NCBI GenBank assembly: GCA_028274465.1
Contig: CM051456.1
Location: 10,133,745-10,197,744, forward strand
Reading direction: 5' to 3'
DNA from: Plantago ovata
Lineage: Eukaryota > Streptophyta > Magnoliopsida > Lamiales > Plantaginaceae
Length of the DNA stretch: 64,000 nt
Numbering within the stretch: position 1 is the stretch's first letter; each line of letters begins with the position of its first letter. This document shows, piece after piece, positions 1 to 10,699 of the stretch. Under the pieces are notes generated by a model that saw only the letters and a program-made list of their open reading frames with translations, was not told where the DNA came from and ran no database searches. The position numbers and the translations under genes were made by a program.

Positions 1-243
1 GATAGAATGTAACTGAAACTGATTACACATCACATCATTGGCATCTACTATTAAACAGAATTGCAGTAAAACCACTTTATATTGCAAGTTCAGAGCAAGT
101 GAGATTTGCAATTCATCACTATTACGAAAGAGACAAAGTACATAACATCATACTGAGACATATTAATCTAGTTCTAGCTTTTTTCAAGTAGACTTGAGAA
201 TTGTAGATTTATATACACCATGGATCAAAAGAGAGAACACATT
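1..243. other. 3' flank of cystatin-like copy 1
   Basis: No gene seen. This stretch follows the stop codon of the minus-strand cystatin-like copy at 244-727. It resembles 1180-1399, the flank after the second copy: both share GCAAGTTCAGAG, the run CTAGTTCTAGCTTTT and the block ACACCATGGA. The tandem duplication therefore extends beyond the coding exons into the 3' untranslated or flanking DNA. Confidence 0.6.
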
Positions 244-727
244 TCATGCGGGCGAGCAAGATATAACTTTCTTTGGTTCTTCTCTCCTGCGGAAGTTGAT
301 GTCAACTATAGTCTGAAAGGTCTTGCAAGCATCACTTGGGTCACATCCACCCGCTTTAACGTCCTTGGCAGTGAATGTTATATCATATACAATACAGTTG
401 AGACCAAATTTGGAGACGATCTTCACTTCCTGAACTTTCTCAACTTCGAACTCCATCTCTTCCTGAAACAGAAATGAATAATTACATTATTAAGACTCCC
501 TGTTGACAATTCATGACACCTCTCAGATTAGGAACCAACATATTTCAAAAGTTTAGAGGGAAGCATACCTCCTTGTTATAAACAGCAACAGCTAACTTTG
601 CCAGGTTCAAGTAATTAGTGTCTTTCGCTGCACGCATAAACTTTTTATTAGGATATTGGCTGCCACCATGTCTATGATGAACTCCATGATACTCGTTGAA
701 CCAAGGACATGTATCGTCATAGAATCC
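244..727 (-). CDS. Cystatin-like protein, last two exons (copy 1, 5' part not found)
   Basis: Two minus-strand exons are readable, 727-569 and 462-244, joined by a GT-AG intron (donor GTATGC, acceptor TTTCAG). Together they encode 125 residues and a TGA stop. The first exon ends [12 protein letters not shown], which resembles the cystatin alpha-helix signature. The second begins [14 protein letters not shown] and continues with a beta-strand pattern ([21 protein letters not shown]) and a terminal CSPA. The fold suggests the phytocystatin/monellin superfamily. The papain-blocking QxVxG loop is not evident, so inhibitor activity is doubtful. An acceptor-like TTTGTAG precedes the first exon, so upstream exons are expected, but none is visible before the TA microsatellite at 796. 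It may have relied on an upstream exon shared with copy 2. The family assignment is by eye. Confidence 0.6.
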
Positions 728-793
728 CTACAAAGTTAACTTTAGTTAGGAAACTACTAGGAGTAATGAACAAGTTGGGGATAGTGTTCACAG

Positions 794-1399
<606 letters not shown>

Positions 1400-2649
1400 T
1401 CACGCGGGCGAGCAAGATATAACTTTCTTCACTTCTCCTTTCCTGATGAGGTTGATATCAACTACAGCCTGAAAGGTTTTGCGAGCATCAGTTGGGTCAC
1501 ATCCACCACCCGCTTTAACGTCCTTGGCAGTGAACGTCATATCATATACAAGTAGGTCACATAATTCGCTCACAACGAGCCACGCTTCTCGTTCCGTCCG
1601 CGCTCTCACGAATACAAAGCAAAATTCGCGCTCTAAGGAGACTTACCTTTTGTTAATTCGCGGTTTAAGTAGGTCACATAATTTTTGTTTTTACTCTTTT
1701 CATTTCTTTCTTTTTATTTTCCACTTCCTTTTCTTCTTTGCTTTTGCTTTGCTAGTCTCTCGAGCGTTTTTCTTTTCAATGCCTTTCATGTTGTTTTCTT
1801 TTCCACTTATTTTCTAATAAATTTCCATTTATTCTATATTATTTGCAAAAAATAAAATACATTTATTCAATAAATTATTTAATAATTCATATTACAATTA
1901 AAAATAATACACCCTTACATTTATTGTAATATTTTAATTTCCACAAGTGTGTTTTTATTTTACTTAGGATCTATTGTAATATATTTATTTTTTAGAATTT
2001 ATTATAGTATTTATTTCAAAGTATTGTTATTTTTAAAATTGATATAATGTAATTGTAATTAATTAATAATAATGAAAATGAGGTTATTAATGAAGTTTTA
2101 AAAGAAATGAGAAAATGAAAAGAAAAAGAGGGGTTGAAGAGGAGTAACTGCTGGAGTGTTGGAATTTAAATTGAGTGGAATGCTGACGTGGCAGATGTGG
2201 CAGATATAAGACTCAAATTGAGTATCAACCGCTGGAGAAGTCCTAAGGCGCTTTGCTCTCGTCGTTTTTTTAGTTTTCGCAAATTTCCGCTCTCGCTCTC
2301 GCTCCCGCTATACAACACATACATATGGTAGCATACTTGGAGATGATCTTCACTTCCCCAACTTTTTCAACCTCCAACTCCTATGTTTTCCTAAAAAAAA
2401 AATGTATAATCACATTAATTAAGACTCCCTGTTGACAATTCACAACACCTCAGAGTAATGACAGAACAAAATTTTGCAAGTGTAGAGGGAAAAATACCTC
2501 CTTGTTATAAACAACAATGGCTAACTTTGCCAGGTTCAAGTAATTAGCGTCTTTCGCTGCACGAAGCAGCATTTTTATCAGGATATCTGCGATCAGATTT
2601 TCTGTGATACACATTGCACCATGGGCATATATATATCATCCATGAATCC
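1400..2649 (-). pseudogene. Cystatin-like pseudogene, copy 2, interrupted by an insertion
   Basis: This is a second copy of the cystatin-like exons, minus strand. The first exon is 2649-2498. The second is split by a 757-bp insert into 2393-2309 (approximately) and 1551-1400. The terminal part still reads [16 protein letters not shown] and ends CSPA plus TGA, like copy 1. The upstream exon has lost its frame: where copy 1 reads smoothly from GFYDDTC to [12 protein letters not shown], this copy meets a stop after about 18 codons, and only its end ([15 protein letters not shown]) is still readable, in another frame. Intron position and flanks match copy 1, so the pair arose by tandem duplication. 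The locus is cut again upstream by the retrotransposon at 2867. Confidence 0.7.
1552..2308. mobile_element. Unclassified 757-bp insertion, probably non-autonomous DNA transposon
   Basis: Comparison with copy 1 shows that this block interrupts the cystatin-like exon exactly. TATACAA occurs on both sides (1545-1551 and 2309-2315), giving a 7-bp target duplication, or 8-9 bp with changes. The outer parts are GC-rich (GCGCTCTCACG near 1610; repeated CGCTCTCGCTC at 2287-2304) and the middle is AT-rich. AAGTAGGTCACATAATT is directly repeated at 1550 and 1664. Only weak inverted similarity exists between 1630-1650 and 2235-2260. No transposase frame is present. A Mutator- or hAT-type MITE is the likeliest guess, but the family is not established. 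Confidence 0.55.
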
Positions 2650-2866
2650 CTACAAAAGTTATGTAAGTTGAGTTACGATAATTCAAAACATAATCGAATA
2701 AATTGCAGCAGACCGTCTGATTAAGAAAAGCTAGTTTTAACAAGACTTGCTGCTTCATCAATCGATACCAAAAATTACACTTTCAAAAAATAAAAATAAA
2801 AACATTAAAAAATTCAAAAAAAACAGATTGGAATTGAAAGAATGAATCTAAAGGGGGCATCATCAT

Positions 2867-3353
2867 TGATATGGGTACAAGTGGTGCGCCTCTCGAATTA
2901 GTATACCCCTCGAACTGGAAGTATCTCGTCGCATCGCACCCCTCGAACGTCATAGTCCCGGAGAAGTAAAAGGACCGAAACGATATCCTCCCGTCGAACA
3001 AACCAAGGGACTCGAACATTGTCCCTCTCGAACAAGTCCGCGTTCAAAGTCTGGCTAGCCCCTAGAAGTCAATAAGGGAGGGCCCACTCCGTATCCTATA
3101 AATATATCCTCATTTATTACACTTGCGCATTCAATTCTCGTCTCGTTTATACTAACCCTATCGAAAATACTCTCAAGAACATTGAGTTGCCGGACGGCCT
3201 AACTCCGGTAGGCCGTTCTCAGATCCCCTCCCCTTACTTTTCCCCGGTTTTGCAGGTACACCTTCCCCACGTATACTCTAAATACTCTGTCCATCCGCTT
3301 CAATGGACCGAGAGATGATGTCTTAGTCCTATAAACGGGATTTGCCCTCATCA
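2867..3353 (+). repeat. 5' LTR of the Tat element
   Basis: 487 bp, TG...CA bounded, matching 14332-14818 at all but about two positions. A TATA-like CTATAAATATATCC lies near 3097-3110 and probably marks the U3 promoter. CTCGAAC-type motifs recur through the LTR and the interior. Confidence 0.95.
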
Positions 3354-3354
3354 T

Positions 3355-3373
3355 CTTGGCGCCGTCTGTGGGA
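3355..3373 (+). other. Primer-binding site
   Basis: TGGCGCCGTCTGTGGGAA begins within two or three bases after the 5' LTR. This primer-site type is common in Tat-lineage elements and is usually assigned to a tRNA-Arg 3' end; the tRNA assignment is from memory. Confidence 0.8.
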
Positions 3374-3389
3374 AATTGTGACAAAAGCC

Positions 3390-6300
3390 ATGGGAAAACG
3401 GAAAGCGTTGAAGCAGCCGGAAGCCACCGCACGAGACCAAGAAGGCCCCCCAACTAATCCAAAGGACGTGGATGATGTTACTAACAAGACTAGCTCAGAG
3501 CGGGAAGAGGACGAAACAACCCCAGAACCTACTCCGTCCGCCTCTCCTTCTCCCTCGAGAGCCACCTCAACGCAACCCCCGACCAGGGTTGAGCCTCAAA
3601 TCTTGATGACAGAAGGACAACTAACCAAACTTGTACGAAGCGTGTGCGAGAATGTTGTTGACAAGCGCCTCCCGCCAAAGGAGCCGGCGGAAACCACCTC
3701 CGCCCGGAGCCACCACGGCCACTCCCCTCAGAAGAAGAAAAGACCTACAGAAAGTGTGTCCGTTCGAAGCTACACCAATTTGCCTACATCGAAGGAGAAA
3801 CTCCCGGGAAGCATCTCTACTCGAAACGAAAGGCCTGAAGGAGTGTCAAAACCGGCGGGGAAGCGGTACGACTACACCCCCCGAAGCACGGGGGAGACCT
3901 GTGCGGGGAGCTCAGTCGTAACACCCCGCGGAAAAAGTTCAAGCCTCAAAGGAAAGGGGGTGGCGCGGGAGCACAATCCTCACACCCGCTCCCTTTACTC
4001 AATACCCGAACGCGCAATCGACATATCGGACGACGACTCCGATTATGACCGAAAAGCGCTCGAACGGAAAAAGGCAAAGTACGAGGAATTGCTCCGAGAT
4101 CATGATCGAAGAAAGGAAGAAGCCCGAAAACATAAGAAACCTCGTCATGACTCAGACGACCTACGAAGAAGGGACGAAAGAGAAGCCCGGAAATATGAAG
4201 CCCTTCGAGAATCAACGGGAAGGAAAAAGGGCCTAGCACCTAACCCCTTATCTCTTAGACAGATGAGCCACTCGATTCCTACGGACCGAAAAATACCCAA
4301 GAACTTACCCAGATACTCGGGCATAACATGCCCCCACGAGCATCGGGTTAGGTTTGAAAATGTCATGCAAACCTATGGCCACGACGAAAAAGGGATGACC
4401 ATCGTCTTCCCGGGGACCCTCGAAGGAGTAGCTACCGAATGGTACTACAACATGCCTGAAGGATCAATCCGGTCCTATGCCGACCTCATGCATGCTTTCC
4501 TCGGACATTTCACTGATTACAAAAAATCTCGGCAATCGAGCAGCTGCTTGCAAGACATAGTACAAAAGAAAGATGAGCCCCTTCGACGTTGGTGGCAAAG
4601 GTTCAACGCGGTAGCTCTACAAGTAGACGACCATCCCATGAATTTTCGAAGGCAAGCCCTCTTCACTAACACTCGAAACCGTGGCCTGGCCTCGGAAGTC
4701 TCTAGGGAAAAACCCGAGACCGCGGAAGCACTATCCACCATAGTGAACAAGTATATCGAAGAGGAAAGAATGACCAGAGAGGCCAAGCTAGCCTTCGAAA
4801 TTTCCCCTGTCCGAGGAAGAGAGGTCACGCCCCCAAGAGAACCAAACCTCGCAAAGACCCGGCCTCATGTCAAAGAGGAGAGGGATCGAACCCGAGACAA
4901 TCAAAGGGATCGAACCGCCAGTGACAAACGTCCCTCCACTCAAAGAAATCTCAAGCCAATTCGATACCCCCAAAGACAAATCTTCACCCTCTTCGAAAAA
5001 ACCCCATTCCTTCGATGGCCAAGAAAGCACAAGGAAAATCACGCCACGAAAAGTTCGGAGGACTATTGCAAGTTCCACAAGCAAATGGGCCACGACACAG
5101 ACAGGTGTATCGAATTGAACATAGAGTTGAAACGGATAGTTACGAACGGTTTGGGCGAAGAGTACACCGATGGTAATGGGGTCCTACTGGTACGTCCCGT
5201 CGAAAGGAGGAAATCCGAAGTAATCCGACCCCCTCCTGTTCGACCACCACTGCCGATGCAATCGGAAGTATATCGTGATTCTCGCGGACAAAGTGAAGAG
5301 AACCTTGACAACGAACCAATTTTCGATGAAATTCGATACATAGCCGGAGGACCTACCGGAGGCGATTCTCGAAGGGAGAGAAATCGCACGGCGCGAAGAA
5401 TGCGGAATGCTTACGCAGAAAACTCCCCTACGTTCAACGTAGGAAACCTCGAAGTGCAAAGGCAAGCGCTTGTGTTTGATGAGTCTGACATCCCTCCACC
5501 CGAGACCACTCGAAATCAAGACCCCAACTTCCCCCTTGTGGTTTCGATGGTAATCTCAGGTTTTCCGGTAAGAAAGATTTTGGTAGACACCGGGAGTTCG
5601 GTCAACGTCATAACTGTCGCGACTCTGAAAAAGATGAAGATCGAAGGGCAAGGTTTCTCAGAAGTTTCGACCCAGTTGTCCGGGTTTGGGGGGGCCGTGG
5701 TCAAACCTTTGGGAACCATTTGGTTGGTGACCTCTTTGGGAACCAAACCCTCTAAGGCCACCTACAATTGCCAGTACGTTGTGGTCGATGCCCCCATGGG
5801 TTACAACGTCCTATTCGGAAGACCTGGTTTAAACCAATTTCAAGCGGTCGCATCCACCTATCACATGAAGTTAAAATTCCCCACGGACGGGGGAGTAGGC
5901 GAAGTCTTGGGCGACCCAAAAGAGGCTTGGGAGTGCTATTGTGCATCTGCCCAACCCAAAACCAGAACACCCGGAGAAGATCCTGTCGAAACATCGTCCT
6001 CATCGAAACAGCGATATGTGGAGCGAACCGAAAATCCGCCCCCCTCGAAGAAGCAGTGCATGGTAGTCGACGAGGACCGCTTCGATTTTCCTTCGAACCC
6101 CTCAGAAGAACGACTCGAACCATGTTCAGAAGTAAGAGACCTCGAGTTGTTCGACGACATACTCGGCCGGACCACAAGGATAGCAACCGACCTCTCCGAA
6201 GATCTCGAACTAGCCCTGATAATTTTCTTAAAGGCTAATGTGGACGTCTTCGCCTGGGGCACCACGGATTTGAAAGGCATCGACCCTCGAATCATTGTAC

Positions 6301-8067
6301 ATCGCCTCAACGTGGATCCCAAAGCCAAACCCATCAGCCAAAGACAGCGAAATTTCAGCAGGGAAAAGAACTTGATCATTGATGAAGAAGTGTCCAAGCT
6401 ACTAAGGGCAGGTCATATCCGCCCCACCAAATTCTCAGATTGGCTTTGTAACGTCGTATTAGTAGGCAAAGGGAACGGGAAATGGCGAATGTGCAACGAC
6501 TTTACGGACCTCAACAAACATTGTCCCCGAGACCCCTACCCCTTGCCCCGAATCGACCAACTGGTAGACTCAACAGCGGGGGCGGAAAGAATGAGCTTCA
6601 TGGATGCATTTCAGGGATACTATCAAGTCCCCATGGCCCGCGATGATGTGGACAAGACAGCATTCGTCACCCATTCCGGCGTCTTCTCCTTTAAAGTCAT
6701 GCCTTTTGGGCTTCGAAATGCCGGGGCCACGTACCAGCGACTAGTCAACATGATGTTCGAACAAGAAATCGGGCGGACCATGGAAGTCTACGTAGACGAC
6801 ATGCTAGTCCGAAGCCTCGAAGCAAACAACCACGTCGAACATCTAAACAGGTGTTTCGACATCTTGAGGAAGTTCGGGATGAAGCTCAACCCATCGAAAT
6901 GCACATTCGGAGTAAAAGGCGGAAAGTTCTTGGGGTACATGGTCACACAAAGGGGGATTGAAGCGAACCCGGATAAAATCAAAGCTGTCTTGGATTTCCC
7001 TAGCCCCCGAAATATCAATGAAGTGCAGAAGTTAGTCGGGCGAATAATCGCCTTGAGCCGATTCATCGCGAGATCCGGAGAGAAAAGCCTACCATTCCTC
7101 AAAGTACTCCGAAACAGCAAAAATTTCGAGTGGGGCGAAGAAAGCGAAAAGGCATTGATGGATCTAAAAGATCACCTATCGAAACCTCCATTGCTATCGA
7201 AACCAAGAGAAGGAGATACTCTTTACCTGTATGTGGCCATCTCCAACGAGGTAATCAGCTCAGTACTAGTAAGGATCGAAGGCAACCACCACCAACCCAT
7301 CTACTATTTGAGCAAGGTCCTCACCAAGGCGGAGATCAACTATCTTGACATAGAGAAACTTGCGTACTGTGTAGTGTTGGCTTCAAGACGCCTCCGCCCC
7401 TATTTTCAAGCTCATGAAATAGTGGTTCTGACATCCCATCCTTTGAAGCGAATACTCGGGAAACCCGACCTTTCGGGGCGACTGGTCAAGTGGGCCGTCG
7501 AACTCATGGAATACTCCATCGAATTTCATGCACCAAATGGCAAGAAACCCCAGGTAATCGCCGAATTTTTTCTAGGCGTCAAGGAAGACATCGAACACAT
7601 CCATGCCCTCGAAGAAGCACAGAAAGGACAAAACATGGAGCCACGTTGGGAAGTTTATGTCGACGGTTCCTCTACAAGAGGGCAAGGAGGAGTGGGAATC
7701 CATATGACAGACCCCTCGGGTGTCGAACTAGACTTCGCAGTGCGATTGGCTTTTCCAGCTACCAACAACGAAGCCGAGTACGAAGCCGCCCTCATAGGCC
7801 TCCGCCTCTCCTTCGAAGGGGGTGCGAAGCACATACGCTTGCATACCGACTCACAATTGGTAGCACAGCAACACTCGGGAGCCTTCGAAGCCAAAGAAGA
7901 ACCGATGAAGCTATACCTTGCCGAGTTAAAAAGCACCATCCTCAAATTCCAAAGCGTCGAAATAATCCAAATATCTCGAACGCTCAACAGAGCCGCAGAT
8001 AGTCTTGCCAAATTCGGGAGTTCGTCACAAACGATCGCCACCCGACAGGTATGCACCAACCTCAAGT
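3390..8067 (+). CDS. Tat element gag-pol region (Gag, protease, RT, RNase H)
   Basis: The reading region starts at an ATG at 3390, just after the primer site (MGKRKALKQ). Landmarks in order: a charged, Ser/Arg-rich N-terminal part; a gag core around 4300-4800 (WYYNMPEGSI, WWQRFNA); a CCHC-like knuckle CKFHKQMGHDTDRC near 5065-5110; an aspartic protease DTGSS near 5586; reverse transcriptase about 6330-6960 with YVDDM near 6789; the RT-linked RNase H up to about 7590; and a second RNase H domain (VYVDGSS near 7656, with TNNEAEYEA and HTDSQL) reaching about 8000. The second RNase H is a known hallmark of the Tat clade. Gag and Pol are fused in one frame. It is part of the mobile element, not a host gene. 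Confidence 0.9.
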
Positions 8068-8370
8068 GAATAGACTCGTGGAAAGCGAATCTACTTACAA
8101 AATTTTTTACCTCATAATTATCAGGTCACCCTCATGACGGTCCAACGACCCACCATAGGGGAGAACAAGCTCAAAAGTAAAAGGGAAATCGACGTTAACA
8201 CTCTTGACTCTGACTCCGACCCCGAATGGTTGGCAGATATCAAGGTAGAAAACTCGAAAAAACCACTCCACAAAGCTTCCTAGATAATCCGACCTCCTAC
8301 CGAACGGAAGGAGTTTCCTATCGAAAGAAAACTCACCCCCACTTGTGGGAACGTTTTTTCTATTTTTCAG

Positions 8371-9576
8371 TTGTACAAGCAAGGAGTGATCCCAACAAAC
8401 CGAGCAGAGGCAAGGCGAATACAAAGGAGAGCTCAATATTTCCTTTGGGATGGATCGGACCTTTACAAAAGATCTTTCGACGGGCCCCATCTCAAGTGCG
8501 TGAATAAACAGGAAGCCCAACAACTCCTCGAAGAAGTGCATGCGGGTAGTTGTGGAAATCATTCAGGAGGACGAGCGCTAGCCCAAAAAATTCGTAGACA
8601 AGGCTTTTATTGGCCGACCATCATCAAAGATTCGAAAGCCCGGACCAGGAGATGCGACGAGTGTCAGAGGTTCGCCCGAAATAGCAAAGCCCCCGGAGAG
8701 CCTATGATCCCTACGCCGATTTCTTGTCCCTTCGATAGGTGGGGAATCGACATTGTTGGAAAACTTCCCACCTCCACCAACCAGAAGAAATTTTTGATAG
8801 TCGCAGTGGAGTATTTTTCCAAATGGGTCGAAGCAGAAGCGGTGTCGAAAGTTACCGAGGGAGTGGTGAAAAGCTTCATCTGGAGAAACATCATTTGCAG
8901 ATTCGGACTCCCCCGAGTCTTGGTATCGGACAACGGAGCACAATTCACCGGCAAAAAAATCCAAGCATGGTGCCTCGAACTAGGCATGAAACAGAGTTTT
9001 ACTTCGGTCGGACACCCCCAAGCCAACGGCCAAACTGAAGTCACCAACCGAACCATAGTGGAGAATCTCGAAAAAAGATTGGGCCACTCGAAAGCTGATT
9101 GGGCGGACGAATTACATGGAGTACTTTGGGCGTATCGAACTACCCAGAGAACCGCCACGCGAGAAACCCCCTTTTGTATGGTCTACGGATCCGAAGCTGT
9201 CATCCCATGTGAAATCGCAGTCGAATCCCTTCGAGTCAAGGAATACGACCCCCAGCTCAATGGAGAAGCCAGAGCTCTAGAACTCGACATGCTCGACGCA
9301 AAAAGGGAAGAAGTGAGAGCCCGGGTGTTAAGGTATCAAGCCATGATGACTAAAGCCTACAACAAAAACCTCATCAGAAGGAGCCTCAACGTAGGAGACT
9401 TGGTATTGCGAAAAGCCAACATACTCGAGAATGTGGGAAAGCTCCAAGAACCTTGGAAGGGGCCCTATCGAATCACTGCAGCACTATCGAACGGAAGCTA
9501 TAGGCTCGAAGACCTTGAAGGGAAGAAAGTGGACAGACCTTGGAACATCAAAAACCTAAGGAAATATTACTCTTAG
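8371..9576 (+). CDS. Tat element integrase region
   Basis: This contains an N-terminal zinc-binding HHCC region (about 8535-8680, with CDECQRFA), then the DDE catalytic core (WGIDIVG, SDNGAQF, GHPQANGQTEV) and a C-terminal region ending with a LKGPY/F-like module (WKGPYRI), followed by NLRKYYS. It follows the pol region on the same strand. In this lineage integrase is normally part of the same Pol product, and internal introns are known in the related Ogre elements. It is part of the mobile element, not a host gene. Confidence 0.88.
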   Translation: MYKQGVIPTNRAEARRIQRRAQYFLWDGSDLYKRSFDGPHLKCVNKQEAQQLLEEVHAGSCGNHSGGRALAQKIRRQGFYWPTIIKDSKARTRRCDECQRFARNSKAPGEPMIPTPISCPFDRWGIDIVGKLPTSTNQKKFLIVAVEYFSKWVEAEAVSKVTEGVVKSFIWRNIICRFGLPRVLVSDNGAQFTGKKIQAWCLELGMKQSFTSVGHPQANGQTEVTNRTIVENLEKRLGHSKADWADELHGVLWAYRTTQRTATRETPFCMVYGSEAVIPCEIAVESLRVKEYDPQLNGEARALELDMLDAKREEVRARVLRYQAMMTKAYNKNLIRRSLNVGDLVLRKANILENVGKLQEPWKGPYRITAALSNGSYRLEDLEGKKVDRPWNIKNLRKYYS

Positions 9577-10690
9577 GAAAGTTCGAGGAACACATATGCG
9601 AACGAGGCAGATGTCAACTCCCGAACAACCTCTTTTGTAAAACATTCCCCCTACCATACCACCTTAAGGGTCGTCAATGAAATGGGGGACGACATGTTTT
9701 TTCCTTAATGAAACGACTTTTATTATCAATGTTTTCTCAGAACATTTCTATCAAAGTATGAATGCGAAAAATTTGCCCTCGTTTTTCCGGAACTCCATCG
9801 ACGGATAGGAACTTCGAAATTCGACATATAAATTATAGCAAGGGTCCGAAAAAGCCCAAGGGAAGGATACAAGGGATGCTCCATTCGACGGAAAAGTAAT
9901 CCTTAGTTGAAACCCACCCCTCGAAATATCTTCCTTTCGAGATGAGGGCTATGATTGTATAAAAACGGTCCGACGGGATCTAACTTATCAAGCATATCAC
10001 CCGATAGCCCGTCGAAAATGTTGGTAAGCAGCTAACTTTCGATAGGTGATTAAAGGGTATTATGAATTATTTCGACGGAAATAAATTATCATTACACCCA
10101 AAATTACTAGTTCTTACCGACCGAGACTGAGAGAGACGAACTCCTCTCAAAAGACGCGACTAGGAAAGGCGAATTTCTCTCGAAAATAGACGAACTCCTC
10201 TCGGAAAATGCGACTAGGAAGGACGGATTTCTCTCGGAAATTTCGAATAGAAGAAACGAATTCCTCTCGGAAATCTCGACAAGGAAAGGCGAATTCACCT
10301 TTCGAAAATTTCGACTACGAAAGGCGAAATCACCTCCCGAAAGGTGTTCGAGAGGGTATCCGAAATTAGAAGATTCGAACTCCTCAAAACTTTCGATAAT
10401 CTATCGCCAAAAAATGGTTGATTCGAAAGCAAGTCATCAGCATATTCAAAGCTCAAAAGAAACGTGAATTACATTCATAAATCATTTGGTCCAAGGGTCA
10501 TCCCTCGAAAAATCAAAAACCAAAAGGATTCCTCTAGGCCGAAACCTACAAGAAAAGGGCCTAACCGAATCCCTCCATCGTATAGTTCGAGGGTATCAAA
10601 ATAAGATGTCAAAATGACAGTTCGTCCGAAAGTGCAAATACCAAAGTAAAAATAAAGAAGCAATTCAAAAGTTACATGCCTACTTGGCAT
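9577..10690 (+). other. Post-integrase spacer of the Tat element
   Basis: No convincing gene. It contains clustered imperfect repeats of a CGAACTCCTCTCGGAAA-like unit at about 10130-10340 and many TTCGA/TCGAA words. Long spacers of this kind between integrase and the 3' LTR are usual in Tat elements. Confidence 0.7.
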
Positions 10691-10699
10691 ACCAAGCCT

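Noticed and set aside
5752-6397. Minus-strand open frames opposite the pol region of the retrotransposon
   Set aside because: They are shadows of a long conserved plus-strand frame with no recognisable domain.
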